A stretch of 64,000 nt of DNA from Rhodamnia argentea (lineage: Eukaryota; Streptophyta; Magnoliopsida; Myrtales; Myrtaceae), in contig NC_063151.1 of the NCBI RefSeq assembly GCF_020921035.1, positions 31,378,934 to 31,442,933 of the forward strand, in the 5' to 3' direction. This document shows positions 29,301-42,823 of the stretch, piece after piece; the stretch's first letter is position 1; every line of letters begins with the position of its first letter. The notes beneath the pieces are model-generated. The model saw nothing but the letters and a program-made list of their open reading frames with translations, was not told where the DNA came from and ran no database searches. The position numbers were made by a program, and so were the translations under genes.

Positions 29301-31236
29301 CTGGGTTTTATATTTATTTCCATTAGAGAGAACTTGTTTCTGAGAGAAAACCATGTTTTGCATATCACTTGTAATAAATTAAACGATTAGCATAACAAGG
29401 TAGAATTTGAACACATTAAATCAAGTGAAAGATATATCATAAAAGCTAAACAAGATGCATTAACAGTGAGGACAGTGAAGGCAAACAGATGCCATTCATG
29501 TACTCTGTCCATCTCAAGAAACTATTTCCATCATTTGTTGCTAACAAATTTGTGAAGTACTAGTTCTCACAAAACGAGATATTGCCTATCAGTAATAATC
29601 ACAAGCCATCTGGAGAAGTGATAAAAACATTTGAATAGAAGTGACATGAATATTATGACTTACATGCATAGTATGAGTTTTCCCACTACTAGTTACGCCA
29701 TATGCAAATACAGTACCTGCACCAGAATGGAGAAACTAAAGCTAAGTATTATCCGTGCCCCGCAGTGACCACTCATTGTACAAGAAACTCACCGTTGCAT
29801 CATATCTTACAAATCACTGCAAGGTACACCAAACTTAAAGGTACTAAGTACAACTAGGAGGTACACTTATGCCAAACAACTGGTCCAAGAGAAGAAAGTA
29901 AACTTCCACCATACACCAAATCAAAAGGGACAACAAACTAAATGAGCAGGGACAGTAGCTAACGTTCCTACTTTAGGCAGAAAATTACCAGCATATGTCC
30001 TATCATGATGGCTACTTTTGGACAGATGTAAAATAATATCATTATAAAAAGACATTGCATTTCCATTATGTTCTACAGCGTTTCTTCCTTAGGCAAGCTA
30101 TTATCTCACCTTTTACGTCAATTCTCTTATTTACTTTCCAGAACAGACAAAAAAAAAAAAAACCATGTCAAGCAAAGAAAAAGACAACTACCGGTCATCC
30201 CTTGCATAGCACCGCTGACAACATGCTGAGCAGCAACATCATAAACATGGCGTGTTGTTGTTGCTGGACCAAATACTCTATCTGCAAAACCACCATAGTA
30301 ACGGCTCAGATAAAAAGAGTCAATTTTCACTCGTTTTATTTAAAATCCCAATTCAAATGCTAGGAATCCATAGTGAGACTTTACATTTTATCCTTGCTGA
30401 AAAATATTCTAGTGGTATAACCGTTATAAAAGTGGTTCCAGCATGCCAAATCAGTGGGAAAAGTCATATGATCCTTAATAACCTAGCTTCAGGTGCAGCC
30501 ACCAGTCCACCATCCATAATCTACAACTTAGTCGATCATGTGGATTCCATTGTGTTGGTGCACCGTTAATTGTGTTTAAAAGATATATGCAGCAACTAGC
30601 AATCCCACAGCATAGGCTTATTCAAGCTAGTTTGTCGAAGACCACCCAACTCTTGGTAACTGCTTCGAGAAGTAAAAGATGAACTGAACTAACCGAAGCC
30701 ATAGGCAATCGAAGGATTGTATTCGTTCCTCACAGAGTACTCCCCATCTGCATACCATGCCACCTCATCTCCTTTATTAATCTCCCTCGGACTGCCCAAA
30801 ATCAATCCACATTTCCAAAATCAGAATCAGCAAAAAAAAAAAAAATGATCACCATCAACTTGCAAACATTCCTGTAACTCAGAAAAAGTCAACTCCCGGA
30901 GAGAAAAAATAAACACGCGTTTGACTACCTGAGGGGACGAAACCTCACAGTCACGGTGACGTTCTCCTTGGACTTGCTGAAACCCGGCCGTTCGACGCTC
31001 TGCGAGGTCGGGCCGGCGTTCTGCTTCGGGGTCACCGACGCCGCCGCCGGAGAAACCGAGGCCGGCTTACTAGCCGGCCTCGACGACGACGACGACCTGC
31101 CCGAGGAAGGAGTGACCGGACGCTTGGCCGAGGCCGGCGGAGGAGGAGCCGCCGCCGCCGCCGCCGGCTTCCGCGACCGGAACGGCGAGATTGACGAAGC
31201 GGAGGATCTCTGCGACCTGGAGCTCGAGCCGAACAT
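17376..31236 (-). CDS. KIN-7K-like kinesin motor protein
   Basis: A microtubule motor of the plant kinesin-7 family with an N-terminal motor. I assign 25 coding exons. From the start they are 30929-31236, 30694-30791, 30192-30281, 29664-29716, 28933-28998, 28805-28858, 27261-27320, 26559-26637, 26219-26286, 25094-25156, 24832-24936, 24312-24416, 24049-24156, 23811-23957, 23384-23566, 22248-22418, 21376-21615, 20581-20721, 20365-20490, 19265-19315, 19124-19171, 18755-19042, 17844-18548, 17603-17692 and 17376-17402. Together they encode about 1157 residues. The first 100 residues are Ser/Pro/Ala-rich, and relatives are annotated as plastid-targeted from similar leaders. Motor motifs are the P-loop GVTSSGKT (about residue 172), NLLSSRSH (about 280) and DLAGSE (about 317). 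The rest is mostly coiled coil. [10 protein letters not shown] and GMLGWFKVR mark the KIN-7K subgroup. The acceptor of exon 6 reads GG, not AG. The last exon is only 27 bases including the stop. Intron 15 holds a MITE-like element. Confidence 0.9.
19943..19983 (-). other. G-rich tract with G-quadruplex potential in a kinesin intron
   Basis: On the coding (minus) strand this reads as five runs of three to six G separated by single A residues, in intron 19. A further CCCTCCC on the same strand could pair with part of it as a hairpin. Sequence pattern only; structure and effect are unknown. Confidence 0.5.
22546..23266. mobile_element. MITE-like element in kinesin intron 15
   Basis: Terminal inverted repeats of about 55 bases. 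The left end starts GGGATAAATACACCAGGAGT, and the right end inverted reads GGGATAAGTATATTAGGAAT. Both continue into CTCACTTGAGTGC. The interior has a GC-rich centre (about 22.75-23.0 kb, repeated GGCCTTCGCCC-like blocks) flanked by pyrimidine and purine tracts. No transposase. It shares the TGTACGGTGCTCACTT motif with the element in the CSI3 intron at 34.95 kb. Confidence 0.7.
28843..28860 (-). other. Non-canonical splice acceptor (GG) before kinesin exon 6
   Basis: Homology and phase place the acceptor at CCCTTTTCGG|ACACCC, so the intron (28859-28932, 74 bases) begins GT and ends GG. There is no AG between the likely branch site CTAAT and this junction. The next in-frame AG lies 15 bases into the exon (exon would start at 28843) and would delete five residues (TPGRE) of the motor domain without a frameshift. 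Confidence 0.7.
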
Positions 31237-33239
31237 CGCCGGAGAATGTGCGAGCTTCACACATGAAGAGAGAGGGAGAGAGGGGGAGAGAGAGAGAGAG
31301 AGGAAAAGGAGGAGGGGGGGCGGGGAGGAGGGTCACGACGAGGGAAGGGAGGTGCTTTGCTCCCTCCAAAAACCAGGGCTTAACTTTATTCGTTGAAGCT
31401 TTGAAATGTCTGAATGTCGTTTTCGGCTTTGGCTAGTTTTTCCCCCTCGTGCGAGCGCAAAAAGACGGTTTTGTCCCTGCGTGCGTCTTTTCGGGTCAAG
31501 TACGAGTTCGGATAGCTTGGGTGGGTCGGTGCGTGGGTGACTCGGGACCGATTCGGACTTCGGAGATTGGGTGGGCTTGATTATCTTAATTCGGGGCGGC
31601 CACCCGATTAAACCATATTGTATTGTGATTTTCTGCGTGAGACACAAGCTTATCTAACAACCAAACCTAAGAAGTCAATCATCCGTGCTCAAAATCAAGC
31701 TTTTGACTTTCTGCCTTCTTGAACAAAACTAAATTAAGGTGCTTTTTATGAAACAAACGCCAATATGACATTACTCTCAACTTGTAAGAATGTATCGATT
31801 CCACCATTCCTAAACTGTTCAAGGTTTGAAATCTAAGACATGAATGAACATAACATTCCAATCCGCCTTATCAAGAATTACGGATCCTACTGCCAAGCAG
31901 CTCCTATCTTGATAAACCAATGAAAAAATGACAGCTATGGGGCTATTTTTCATGTAAATCTTGAGTTGACATTCTAAACATTAGGAGTATTCCATTGCGA
32001 AGTGTTTGTGATTGCGTCATTATTTGCGCTATCAACACGCATGATGAAAATACCATTAGACACATTCCTCGTTTACCGTAAAAAAGAGGCAAAAATCTCT
32101 TCATATTTATTTTTTCTCATTTAGTAAAAAAAAAACATCTCGGCAATTATACAGTTGAACATGACTTTTTTCGAAATTTATGTCAATTGTCCTATGCTAC
32201 ATCTTCTGCAAAGGCAGGGCAGAGAATCATACATTATTGTTAAGTTTAAGCGAACTAATTGCGTGACCCATCAGTCTATCTAAGTCATTAAATTTGATCA
32301 GCCTCACGTAAATGATGAAACTCACTTGATTTAACGATCTAGATAGACTTGATCCGTGTAATTATGAATCCGTCTCACGTTGGTTTGAAAATAAAAATAT
32401 GCAAGTCACTTCCAGCGGAATTATTTTCTCTCATGACCTTTAATTCGGATTAATCTCAGACTCGCCAAAGATCACCAATTAAATCTCTTAACATGGAAGT
32501 TAAGAGGTCTAGTAAAATAAGTAGGAATGAGAAGCACCTTCTTTTCTCTCTGCTTCCATTGGACCATAGACAAGATCAGAAGGCTCGCCAAATCTTAACT
32601 TGTTAGAGGCAAGGTTTGAAAAATACACATGGAATTCCAATGAATACAATAAATAATCGATAAAATTTGGACCACATACCAAGCTGCCAATGGAGGCAAT
32701 GGCCCCTGCTAGCCCCCTGAGATCCAGCCTCTGAACTCAACGAACAAATCTCTTGTTTGAGATATTGTGCAACGTATTTCTAACGACCTGTACATCCACT
32801 TTTGAGACCAGAACAAAAGCGAATGCGAATGCTTGCAGAGAGGATTTGCCTCATGAAAGATCACAAGCATGACACGAGGACAACGATTTCGCCAGCTAAG
32901 AGCAGCACTATCTGCAAAAATCCGATTACTACTGCCAATTTCCTCAAGGATTTTTAACTTGCTAGATCCTAGAAGACTGACCTGTACAGTAGATCTATAA
33001 TTATCTTTAGAACCCTAAATGTGAAAATCCCACGACTCTTATCGCCTCTGCTAGTTTGTGTAAGTCATATACTGTACACCCCTCCAGCAGCACGTGCATC
33101 AGACTACAAAACTGGAACTTCAAATGACCAATAATTACAAGCAAATCAACATCCTGCACACTATTACTAATCAATTTTCCAGCTGACTTCATGACCTGGC
33201 CACCTTCTGCTTCTCATCAGGGAAATTAACTTAATCCCC
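31237..33239. other. Kinesin promoter/leader and CSI3 3' flank
   Basis: 31237-31330 is a purine-rich leader with interrupted GA repeats, directly before the kinesin start. GC-rich sequence continues to about 31.6 kb and is probably the kinesin promoter. From there to 33.24 kb the sequence is AT-rich, with no gene recognised. The last few hundred bases are likely the CSI3 3' UTR. Confidence 0.5.
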
Positions 33240-36200
33240 TCATATGTCATCACCCGGTGTGCTGTTGGACCAGCTAATCTCTATTTCAAGCGTGCGGGAA
33301 GATCCATCTTTGTTGCTCTCGTGATTAAGACTGAATAATCCACTGTATACTCCTTCTGTCACAACTTTGTCTATTTGGAAAGTCACTCTCCCGAGAGTTG
33401 CCTGAAAAGGGACACATCACATGTGAGATCGGAGAACATGATAGCGGTCGGGATGTGTTACTTGCTCACCCAAGTTCACTATGTAGGACTATAAAGCATG
33501 GGAATAAGTTTTTAAGACCGAAGCATGTATCGAACAGAGTCACAATTATTTACAGAATTGCCTGGTAAAGGTGCTTGGTCGATAATGCAAACTGCATATA
33601 TTTATTGCAATAAGAAGTGTCTATGTTAATATGCTTCAACGTAATGGGGTAAGACCACACAGACCTTCCCAAAAGTGTTATTGCTTTTGCATATAATATG
33701 CAGTTTCTGTCCTTTTGGAGGCACATCAAAAGCCCAAGTGAAACTTTCTTTCCATTCTGGACAAATGCTGTGGTTAACCACCTGAAGGAGGAAGATAAAA
33801 AGAAACACAGAAAGAACACTTCCATGTGAATTGCAAAATCAAACATATAAGTGCCTCGATGCAAATGTATCTGCATATTTCATAATCTAAATAGCCCTAG
33901 TTTTCAACTTATAGCATGCCAATTTTAATCGTTCAAGCACTAAACTGAAGTAATGGGATCAAACCTCCTCAGCTCCTACCAGGAACAAAAGAATACATCA
34001 AGGCCATGCCGGTGAGGTTAACTGATATTGTGGGTAATTGAGTTTATCATGAAAGAAAGGTTACCTTTGTTTGTCGTGCAGGAGCATTGCCTATTGTCAA
34101 TCGACAGAAGGCATTTGTGCTCCCTATGGCCTGTTTTAAGTTGTTCCCTCGCTTAATGGTCACTGTCAAACATCCCGGTAAGCAGTGGAGAAGGCTGTCT
34201 GCCCTATCATGGAAACTAGGTGGGCAAGTTTTCATCAGCACCTGAAGTATCGGAATGGCCTCTGATGCAATCATGGCCTGTGACTTTACTATGTCCAAAG
34301 CCATGGAGGACCAAGATTGTTTCAACAAACATAAAGTGTCCAAAACAGATTCCTGCGCCGTCTCACTACCAGTTTTGAGGGCATTTACCAAGTGTGGTAT
34401 ACATAAGGTGGCAGCTTCAGATACATGGAACTTAGGGAAGTTCATAAAAATCACATTTAGAGTTCTCAAGACCTCCTCATTGATGGTCGCTGTTGACCAC
34501 AATTCCTTCTCCAGTGCAGCTGTAAAAGACGCAGGGGCACAATGTGATATATCATGAAGGAAAAAGGGAAAGTTCTGAAAATCTATCAAAACTGATAAAC
34601 AAAATGTTGAGACAAAGAAGGTAGTGAATAAGCACTGGAACATTCATGAGCTGTTGAAGATAAAAAATGATAAATAATACAAACGACTCTATGCATGATA
34701 CATGGTGTTACATTGCATTCACATCATACGCAGTATTGACATATTCTGCCAGCAGTCTACAAGTAAAGGTTTGATATATCGGATCGTAATTGTGCAGTCA
34801 ATAAGAGGTTGGATTCTCACCAATAGCCGACACACTGTTATTAAAATTGAAGAATGAAGAATACCAAAGAGGAAACCTGGACAGATGGCATACATGGTAT
34901 CAATGCTGTAGGCATGCAAAGTTCTGGCCAATGATGACGTAAACCTGGGAACGGCCTAAGTACACCATAAGTGCCAAAACTTGTACATGGCGCTCACTTT
35001 AGTGCCAAAACTTTCAAAACGATCACTTAAATGCCAAAATTCTTAAAAAGCGATCACTTGAGTGCCAAAACTTTCAAAATGATCACTTAAATGCCAAATT
35101 TTTTTAAAAAATGCTCACTTCAATGCCAACTCCGGCGAGCCACATCAGCTCAAATCGGAGTGGGCACTAAAGTGAGTGTTTTTGAAAAAATTTAGCACTT
35201 AAGTGATCGTTTTGAAAGTTTTGGTAATAAGTGAGCACCGTACACAAGTTTTGGCATGTGTAGTGTACTTTAGCCACCTAAGAACATACATGAGAAGAGA
35301 AAAAGTATCTACCCAAGATATGATCTAAGAAGTAATCAGTTACTCTGGTAATGTACCTGTCAATGATCTAATCAGTTCATTGGAGACATATTCTTGGAGG
35401 GTGTGATTAGAAAATAGAAATTTGATGAGCAATGCTGCCTGCCGAGCAATTTCTAAATGGGTAGACATCAGCAGTTCCTGAATTACTAATATGCCACCAG
35501 CTTCTGCAACGGCCCGCCTGTTAGTTCTGCTATGCATGACAAAATTCTGCAGCGCACAAATTGCGACTATTGCCATATCTTCTGTAGGCTGATCTTCGAG
35601 CAAGCTTATCAAAGCACGACATGCAGAAACAGAATCACTGGCTCTAGCATGTCCTTCATGCTGGGAGATGTCCCCAAGTGCTAGAGCTGCAAGAAGTCTG
35701 CCAGATTCTGATCTAGTAAGTGGATCCAACAGATAGTGTGACAGAGGTGCTATGGCATACTTGGAGACTTTCATCTCTCGGACCCTAATATTGTTAAATA
35801 ATGCTTCAAGCAATCTACCAGATGCTTCCTCGCACTGATGAGATCTTAGAAGGTCTAGCAAAGCATCAATTGCTCCAGCTTCAGTCATCTGTTCAACACT
35901 AGAAGCATCATTCCTTTCATGTACTGTCAAGGCATTAAGAGCAACTGTAATGGTGCTGTCGAGTGCCGAATGCAGCATTTTAACTAGGACAACAAGAGGT
36001 ACTTTGAAATAATACTTTGCATTAGAGCGCAGAACATTAGAAAGAACTAAAGCAGCTGACTCCCACAATGCATGAGGTGGCTGCAGGTCATCTTGCATGA
36101 TAACCTTCGCCAGCTCGAATATCCCGCCAGCCTCTGCCACGGCCTTCGGCCAGCTAGTAGATATTTTCTCCAGTGCTTTTATTGCTGTCTGCTGCAAATT

Positions 36201-39200
36201 GAGGATACCAATTCCAGCAAGCTGCACAAGCGGCACAACCGCATTTTTTGTAGTGATGTCTTGCTGAAAATGTTCCTGGGCTAGAAGGTGAGAGAGAAGT
36301 TCTGTGCCTAGCTGCTGGATGGCTTGAGATGGGGACTCCAAAAACGAAATCAAGGGCTCTATCGCTTGGGAAGGAGTGAGTTTCAAAGTAGCAAGGCTCT
36401 GTGGCTTCTCCAGAATATTTACAAGTGCTTGCAAGGCACTGTGCTGTCCCCATAAGCTGAAGTCCGGAGAATGCAAAAGTGTGAAAAGAGGCTCTACTAT
36501 TCTTGCTGCAGTGGAACTCCTGGCAATGGCACTGCTGTTGGTCAAAATCCGGAAGAGTTCCGCAATTGAGGAGCACAATGAAATGGGTGCAACAGGGAGT
36601 TGCTCAAGACATTTGTCGATAATGCCAGCTTTATCCATAGCCAATTTGCAAGGAGTCCGGTCTTTCCCTAGTTTTATGAGAGCACAGATGCTGGCCTCAA
36701 TGAGCCGATAATTTGTCCCGGATACCAGGCCAACAATGAGATCTATGATATCAAGCGCTGAAACATGCTTTACCAGTCTTTCATTGTCCAGCAATTTCTC
36801 AAAAGCACATATCCCAGACTCTACTGCTGTGCTTAAACCGGATTGCATAAGCATTATGAGGGGCTGAATGCATTGCAAGGCAATTGGGTCAGCCCTAACC
36901 TTTGCATCACTAAATAGAATAAAACAGAGCTCTGCAGCATCTCTCTTCAATTCCAAGCATGAAGCAGAGGATAAAACTCTATGTAGATTCTCAAGGGGGT
37001 TGCCTTCCACTTCAGTGAACACCACTGCTTTTACAGGATTTCCTGAAGTAAACTTCATCAAGGCAGCAAGAGCCATCTCTTGCTCACTCTCCGAAGCAGA
37101 ATTTAGCATGTCAACTAATGGTTGAATAGCCTGCCCGGCCAAATCAGAGTCTCTGATGTTCTCAGCATCAAAAAGTTCATGAAGAGCCCTGGCAGCACTA
37201 AACCTCGAAGTCCTCGACCCCAGTCGCAGAACAGCTATGAGCTGATTCAGTGAACTTACTGATGCCTCATACCGGATAATATCAGCATGCATATACAATA
37301 TCCTCAATAAATCAGCTATGGTAGCTTCTGTTGAGTCCTGAGGGCTCAAGGACAGGTACTTTGTAAGAGCATCTAAAGCTCCAGCTTCAGCCATGATTAG
37401 CTTGTTCGTATCATTTCCTTCCGCAATATAAGTCAAGAGCTGAACAGCAATGGGAGGGGCACCGGGTCTATCAGGCATCGGTCTCAAGAGGTCCACCAAC
37501 AAAGGTATAGATTTACGGGCAGTGGCGCCACTTTTTACATCCTTAAGTTTAAAAAGCTGCTCCAGAGCAAGTTGATCAGGGTTTCGGGACAAGAAAAATT
37601 CCACTGACAAAGCAATGAGGTTTGGCATATCTGACTCCACATAACCAACCAAGTTTATCAATCCGGCAACAGCACCTGAATTTGCAATGGCAAGGTTTAT
37701 TCCCAGATTTCCATGGCAAACAAGACTAGCCAATGCTTGTGCAGCAAAGAATCTATTGACCACTTCATCAGACTGTAGAAGCTGAGCTAGTGAAGGGATA
37801 ACATGGAGAGTTACTGGAGACAGTATAACATTTGCATCTTGAAATAGAATAGCTAACAGCAAGGCAGTAATCCATATGCCCTCTGCATCCTCATATTCAG
37901 CCTGTAAATAAAACAGAAATTTGATCACGGACCTCATATTTCATCTCTCTGTCCAAATATCCCCTTCCCATTTGCAACGAAAAGAATGACCCATTGTGTT
38001 GCAAATTGTTATCAGATTGGGCATCATTCTAAACCAGCCCTTAGTCCAATACGAAAATAGTGGCTACTTGAATTTGATTTTGTGATATGATAGCATATTT
38101 TCTTTTCAACATAGACTTATTAAATAATTTCATCTCTCTGAAACATTCTCATTTCCATCAAACCTATCGTTAGCTTCATCCAATAGTTGGATTTTCATTC
38201 TTTTCACTTCCTTTCCGCATATTTTTGCGTTTCAAGCAGTGCTTCCTTGGTGCATATTGGCTTCTTTATTTATGATTAAGAAGAAAATTGAGAAAATCAA
38301 TGAGTGTTTGAGGTGGTTTTTGCTTTTAACTTTTTAGATTTTTCATTTCTATTTAGTATGGAACACCTTAAATCATTAAAAATTTACACACTGTTATTCA
38401 AAGTCAGAAGTCACGTGGAAATGTTTGTTAATGTTTCAAAGTTCAACTGATTTTTTCATTTTGGTGAAAAACACAACATTTAACTACAATTCATCGACAC
38501 ACGAGCTTGTTGGGGACAAAGTGGAATGACTTTCTTAAGTCTAGGGCTCAACTTGAGAAACACGTGTTTTGGCAATTGTCTCATGAAATAAAATATTTTC
38601 TCCAACAATGAAAGCATCATATGTACACTGTATCTAGTAAATTTGACTTCTGAACTGAGGGTCACAAGTGCATGCACCGAATAAAAATTGCATACTAGGG
38701 AATAGTAGGTGCTGAACTAAGTGTGGTTAGTCACAGATATATTAAAAAGTTGCTAATCTTCAGAATTAACCAGAAAATTAAGGGCACACTCTCTTGGCAA
38801 GAATGCCTTGCTTGATTCAATTTGGCTTACATTATGTCTATCCCTGTAATTGTTCGTTTTAAAAGAAAGTATGCATTATGGCAAGTATCAGAAGAGCTAA
38901 AAGACTTGTAAGAGACAGGACTAAAGCCCCTAAATGACTCCTCATTGCTAGATGCATATCAATCTAATTTACCAGGCAACTGAATTATTCGCAATGATCA
39001 CTGAGTGGAAGATTGCAGTGGTGGAAAAAGAATAAGGAAATTGACTCAACCCAAGAAAATGAGAAAGCAATTGACAACAGATTAAAGACCAAATAACGCT
39101 ACCTGCGAACTGGAAGTTTGACTGGCCAGCTTGTCAGAAAGAGCCTCGAGCCCCTCAGCTTCCATAAGTGCAAGTCTATTATTTTCATGTGAGGCCGAAA

Positions 39201-42200
39201 TTATTGACAGCAACCACAAGGCAACAGTTCCTCCCAACACTGTGGTGGGATCAGAAACATCAGAATCGTCCCCCTCCTGGAAAATGGTTCTTTCCATAAA
39301 ACCTCTGGGAGTTCTAACTCCAATCTCTAAGAAGGAACAGCTGGAATCATGCTTTGTCATATCCACTAATGCATATATTAGGGGTTTGAGGTATGCAGAA
39401 GACTCAAGCTCATCAAGAGACTGCCGTTTGTGTTCTTTTGTAGCACAAATTAACAGCGCGGCCCCCCCAACCCTCACTTCTAAGCTAGTTGAATTGATGA
39501 TTCTATTAGCTAATGAATGAAAAGATTGTGATCTTGCAATCAAAAGGTCACCAAGTACAGCTGGTTGATCCCCACAAAGCCTAGACAGTATCTCTACGGC
39601 TTTATCTTGGACTAGAGGGGGGCCCTCAGCCAGGCAGCGGACAACAGATTCTAAGCTTGATGGAACCTCAGCAAGGGCAGACCATGGGGGATAACTCAAG
39701 TTTGTGTCCTGTTTTGTCCTAGCCAAGAGTGCAACTACTTCCAGTGCATCCATTACATCTGTTCCATCCATGTCCATTGCGTTCAAAGAATCAACAAGGG
39801 CAAGAACGGTGAAGCGACAGTGAGCATTTCCTGTGAGCACGTCACCCACCGGAAAATGCTTGAGTAATTGATTAAGTGCACGCGATGCGCTAATCTTGCC
39901 TTCCGGTGAACCTTCACCAAGTACTCTTGTCAAAGCAGAAACAACATCTTCAGCAAGAGCATCTGCAGCAATCTGGGGTTCACATAGAAGATTGGCAAGT
40001 GCAGCTACTGCAGTCTCAGCTGCTTCAATTGATGAACTTTTGGCCAAACTAATTAATGGATTTACATCCCCTTCAGTAATGCAAGACATTTTGTTAGCTT
40101 TTTTACTCTTGGTGGGACGAGATAGAGCACTCAAAGCTCGTGCAGACTGAGTTGCAATCACTTGAGTATTACTGGCCAAAAGTTTCATGCAGGGATGAAT
40201 AATCTCATCAGTTGCTAGACTTTCACAAATGTCCTGTCTCATACTGAATAAATCTGCTAGAACAGAAGCAGAGCATTCTTGAGTTTCTTCATTTGATGAA
40301 TCCAGAACCTGGACAAGAGTTTTTAACGCTTTATTTGCAGCAGACCCACTGCACACCAAATCACTCCGGGATGCCAAAGTCAGTACATGACCCAAAACCC
40401 TAATTATGTGAGATTTGGAATTGGGACTATCACCCAGGAGTAATGCTAATAGCTGATTGATTGTGGGTGAATCTGCGGTCTGCATGATCTTTATGAGTGC
40501 CTTTGCTGATGCTTCTTGCCCATTTGGTCCACCACTCTTTAAAAGCCACAACAGTGATGAGATAGCTCCCGCACTTTCAACACAAGCACGGATATCATCA
40601 CTATGGCAAGATAAGCTCCATAGAATGAGTGCAGCAATCTCCCGGGTTTTCTGTGATCCCGTTTCTAACAATTGCACCAATGGAGGGATGCCTCCAGCAG
40701 CAGTGATGGCCCACTTGCTGTCATCTACTTGGTTTGTCAAAAGTGCCAACAATTCAACAGCATATTCTTGGTGCTGTTCGGTTGATAAACCCAGCAATGA
40801 TATTAGCAACTGTATTCCTTCCCTTTTTCCAATGGACTCCCAAAGGCCCAATCCTTCATAGCACAATCTAGTCAAGGAGAGTATCAAATACTCTTGTACA
40901 TCTGGGGCAGCCATTGTCGTAAGTCCAATAAGCACCTTCTTCGCTTCGGCATGGTCAACCCATCTGGACAGATGAGGATTGCCATATAGGCTCGCCATGG
41001 ACTCTAGGATGCGCTCTTGAACCAATTTATCATCCCGAGGCTTCAGTAGCGTGACTAGAATGTGTTCTATGTGTGTCACATTGAATGGTGCTCCCTCCAC
41101 ACTAGATTCATGCTCAAACACCATCAAAGCATAAGCGAGTGCTCCGATTATGTCACCAACAGGTGCAGCTAAACGAGAAGACTGCGAGAGCTCTCCAAGA
41201 TAATGCACTAGCTCTGACATCCCACCACAAATGTTTGCTAAAGCTCGGGTGGCATGGCCCTGCAAAACTTGGCCAAATCCTCCTTGCATACATTCTTTAG
41301 AAGGAGCGACTACGGCACCAATGAGAACTGGGATACCATCTGCATCCACGACAGCTTTCTTAGCTGTGGTTGACTTAGAAGAAAGAGCCTCCAAGGCATC
41401 AGCGGCACTAGCACGAACAGAAGCATCATTTTGCCGACCCACCAGTCGTAATAAAACTTTGACAGCTCCAGAATTTATCACTTTGGGGATGCTCTCGCTG
41501 AAAGCCAACATAAGACGGGCCAAAAGAGCAGCCGCATTTGACTGAGCAGCAGCATTATCAGAAGACAGGAGACCAATAATAATATCCACACCCCCAGCCT
41601 CAAATGTATCTTTCCAGTACCCATCCTTGTCACCACAGAGGTTCCTCAGCGCCCCAATAACAAAACCCTCAACCACTTTGTCTTGTTTGTTCTCTGGATC
41701 AAGTTGATCCCACAAGGTCGGTACTACACCTTCCGTAACAAATATCTTCATACCCACATGATCGCCTGAGAGCCCACCACCTGAGACTTCATATATTGCT
41801 TCAGCTGCTGCCTTTCTTGCTTCAGCCAATTCGGATTTCAAAAGTGAAAGCAATGGAGGGATGCAACCACCAAGAAGGACTCTCAAACGTAATTCTTCAT
41901 CTTTGCCCAAAATGCTGAGTGTCATAGCAACATTTACTTTTGCCAAAGAGGTTCCACTCCTAAGAATTGATATGAACAATGGCATTGCCTGGGAATGAGA
42001 ACCAATAAGCATCCTTGCATCCTTTCTTGCTTTGGCAATACTGAGTAGACGAGTCGTAATGAGCTCCTTTTCATGTGCTGAAGACATGTTGGCATGCAGT
42101 TGCTCAATGAACTGAGCAACTGTGGCCATTGTGCTTTCTGTATCGTCCAGTCCAGCTGCTCCATTTGACTCCCTATGACATAACACATAACTGTAGGTTA

Positions 42201-42514
42201 TTGTATGACAGCATGCTACAAGAGAAGTACCTCCAAACATAAGCTCTCTACAGCCCTCAACCCCGACCCCCCAAAAAAAAAAAAAAAAACCAAGGAAATA
42301 AAAAAGAAATTTGAATTCTGCTGGGTTCTTTTTAATAAGACTGGCATAAGAAAATAATTACTTATAAGCATGGATCCATCAAGAGTTGCTTCTCCTTCGC
42401 CTAATACTGCAATTAAAACCACATTGGAAAGATTTGGAGAAGAGATACTCACTGCAGCTGAGAAGTCGATGAGACAGTAGACTCTCTTGGCTCAGGAGAA
42501 GCAGAATTTGACAT
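33240..42514 (-). CDS. CSI3: CELLULOSE SYNTHASE INTERACTIVE 3-like protein
   Basis: In relatives this scaffold links cellulose synthase complexes to cortical microtubules at the plasma membrane. Six coding exons: 42453-42514, 39103-42172, 35357-37901, 34065-34519, 33665-33781 and 33240-33401. All are GT-AG and in phase, encoding 2136 residues, a length typical of the CSI family. Nearly the whole protein is armadillo-type helical repeats (recurring LVxLLxSGxxxxxxxAAxALxNL patterns, for example [14 protein letters not shown] and [20 protein letters not shown]). A C-terminal C2 domain starts near residue 2005 ([13 protein letters not shown]), and the protein ends in [35 protein letters not shown] and [10 protein letters not shown] favour CSI3 over CSI1. 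The ATG sits in a small first exon just after a good acceptor for a 5' UTR intron. Intron 3 carries a MITE-like element. No damage is seen. Confidence 0.93.
34954..35276. mobile_element. MITE-like element in CSI3 intron 3
   Basis: The ends are inverted repeats. The left end reads GGCCTAAGTACACCATAAGTG, and the inverted right end reads TGGCTAAAGTACACTACACAT. Both lead into GCCAAAACTTGT and GCTCACTT. Between the ends lie short repeats of 'gatcacttaaatgccaaaa'. No coding capacity. Same family as the kinesin-intron element, but without a GC-rich centre. Confidence 0.68.
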
Positions 42515-42773
42515 CAGCACCGATTCTCTGCTTCAGCTTTTGCCCTTTAACTCCTGCAGATCAAAGAAAACTATTCCACCCGGTTGACTTGATCCCCTTC
42601 TCCATTCCACGTGGAGAGGCAAAGTGCCGAATAAGACCTCGAAACTGCTGGAAACAAGTTCCAATCAAGTTATCAAAAGAATTGATAGTTTGAGTCGACG
42701 AAAGAATGGTGATTCAGCAACCATGTCCACACGCCCATATGTAGCATCTGGAGTTTGAGAGATTGCAATCAAT

Positions 42774-42775
<2 letters not shown>

Positions 42776-42820
<45 letters not shown>
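42776..42820. repeat. (CT)n microsatellite in the CSI3 5' UTR intron
   Basis: A pure CT run (GA on the CSI3 coding strand) inside the inferred leader intron, about 220 bases upstream of the splice acceptor at 42554. Confidence 0.9.

Positions 42821-42823
<3 letters not shown>

Noticed and set aside
30956..31396. Plus-strand 146-codon frame rich in Asp, Glu and Arg.
   Set aside because: It is the mirror of the Ser/Pro/Ala-rich first exon of the kinesin and has no independent support.
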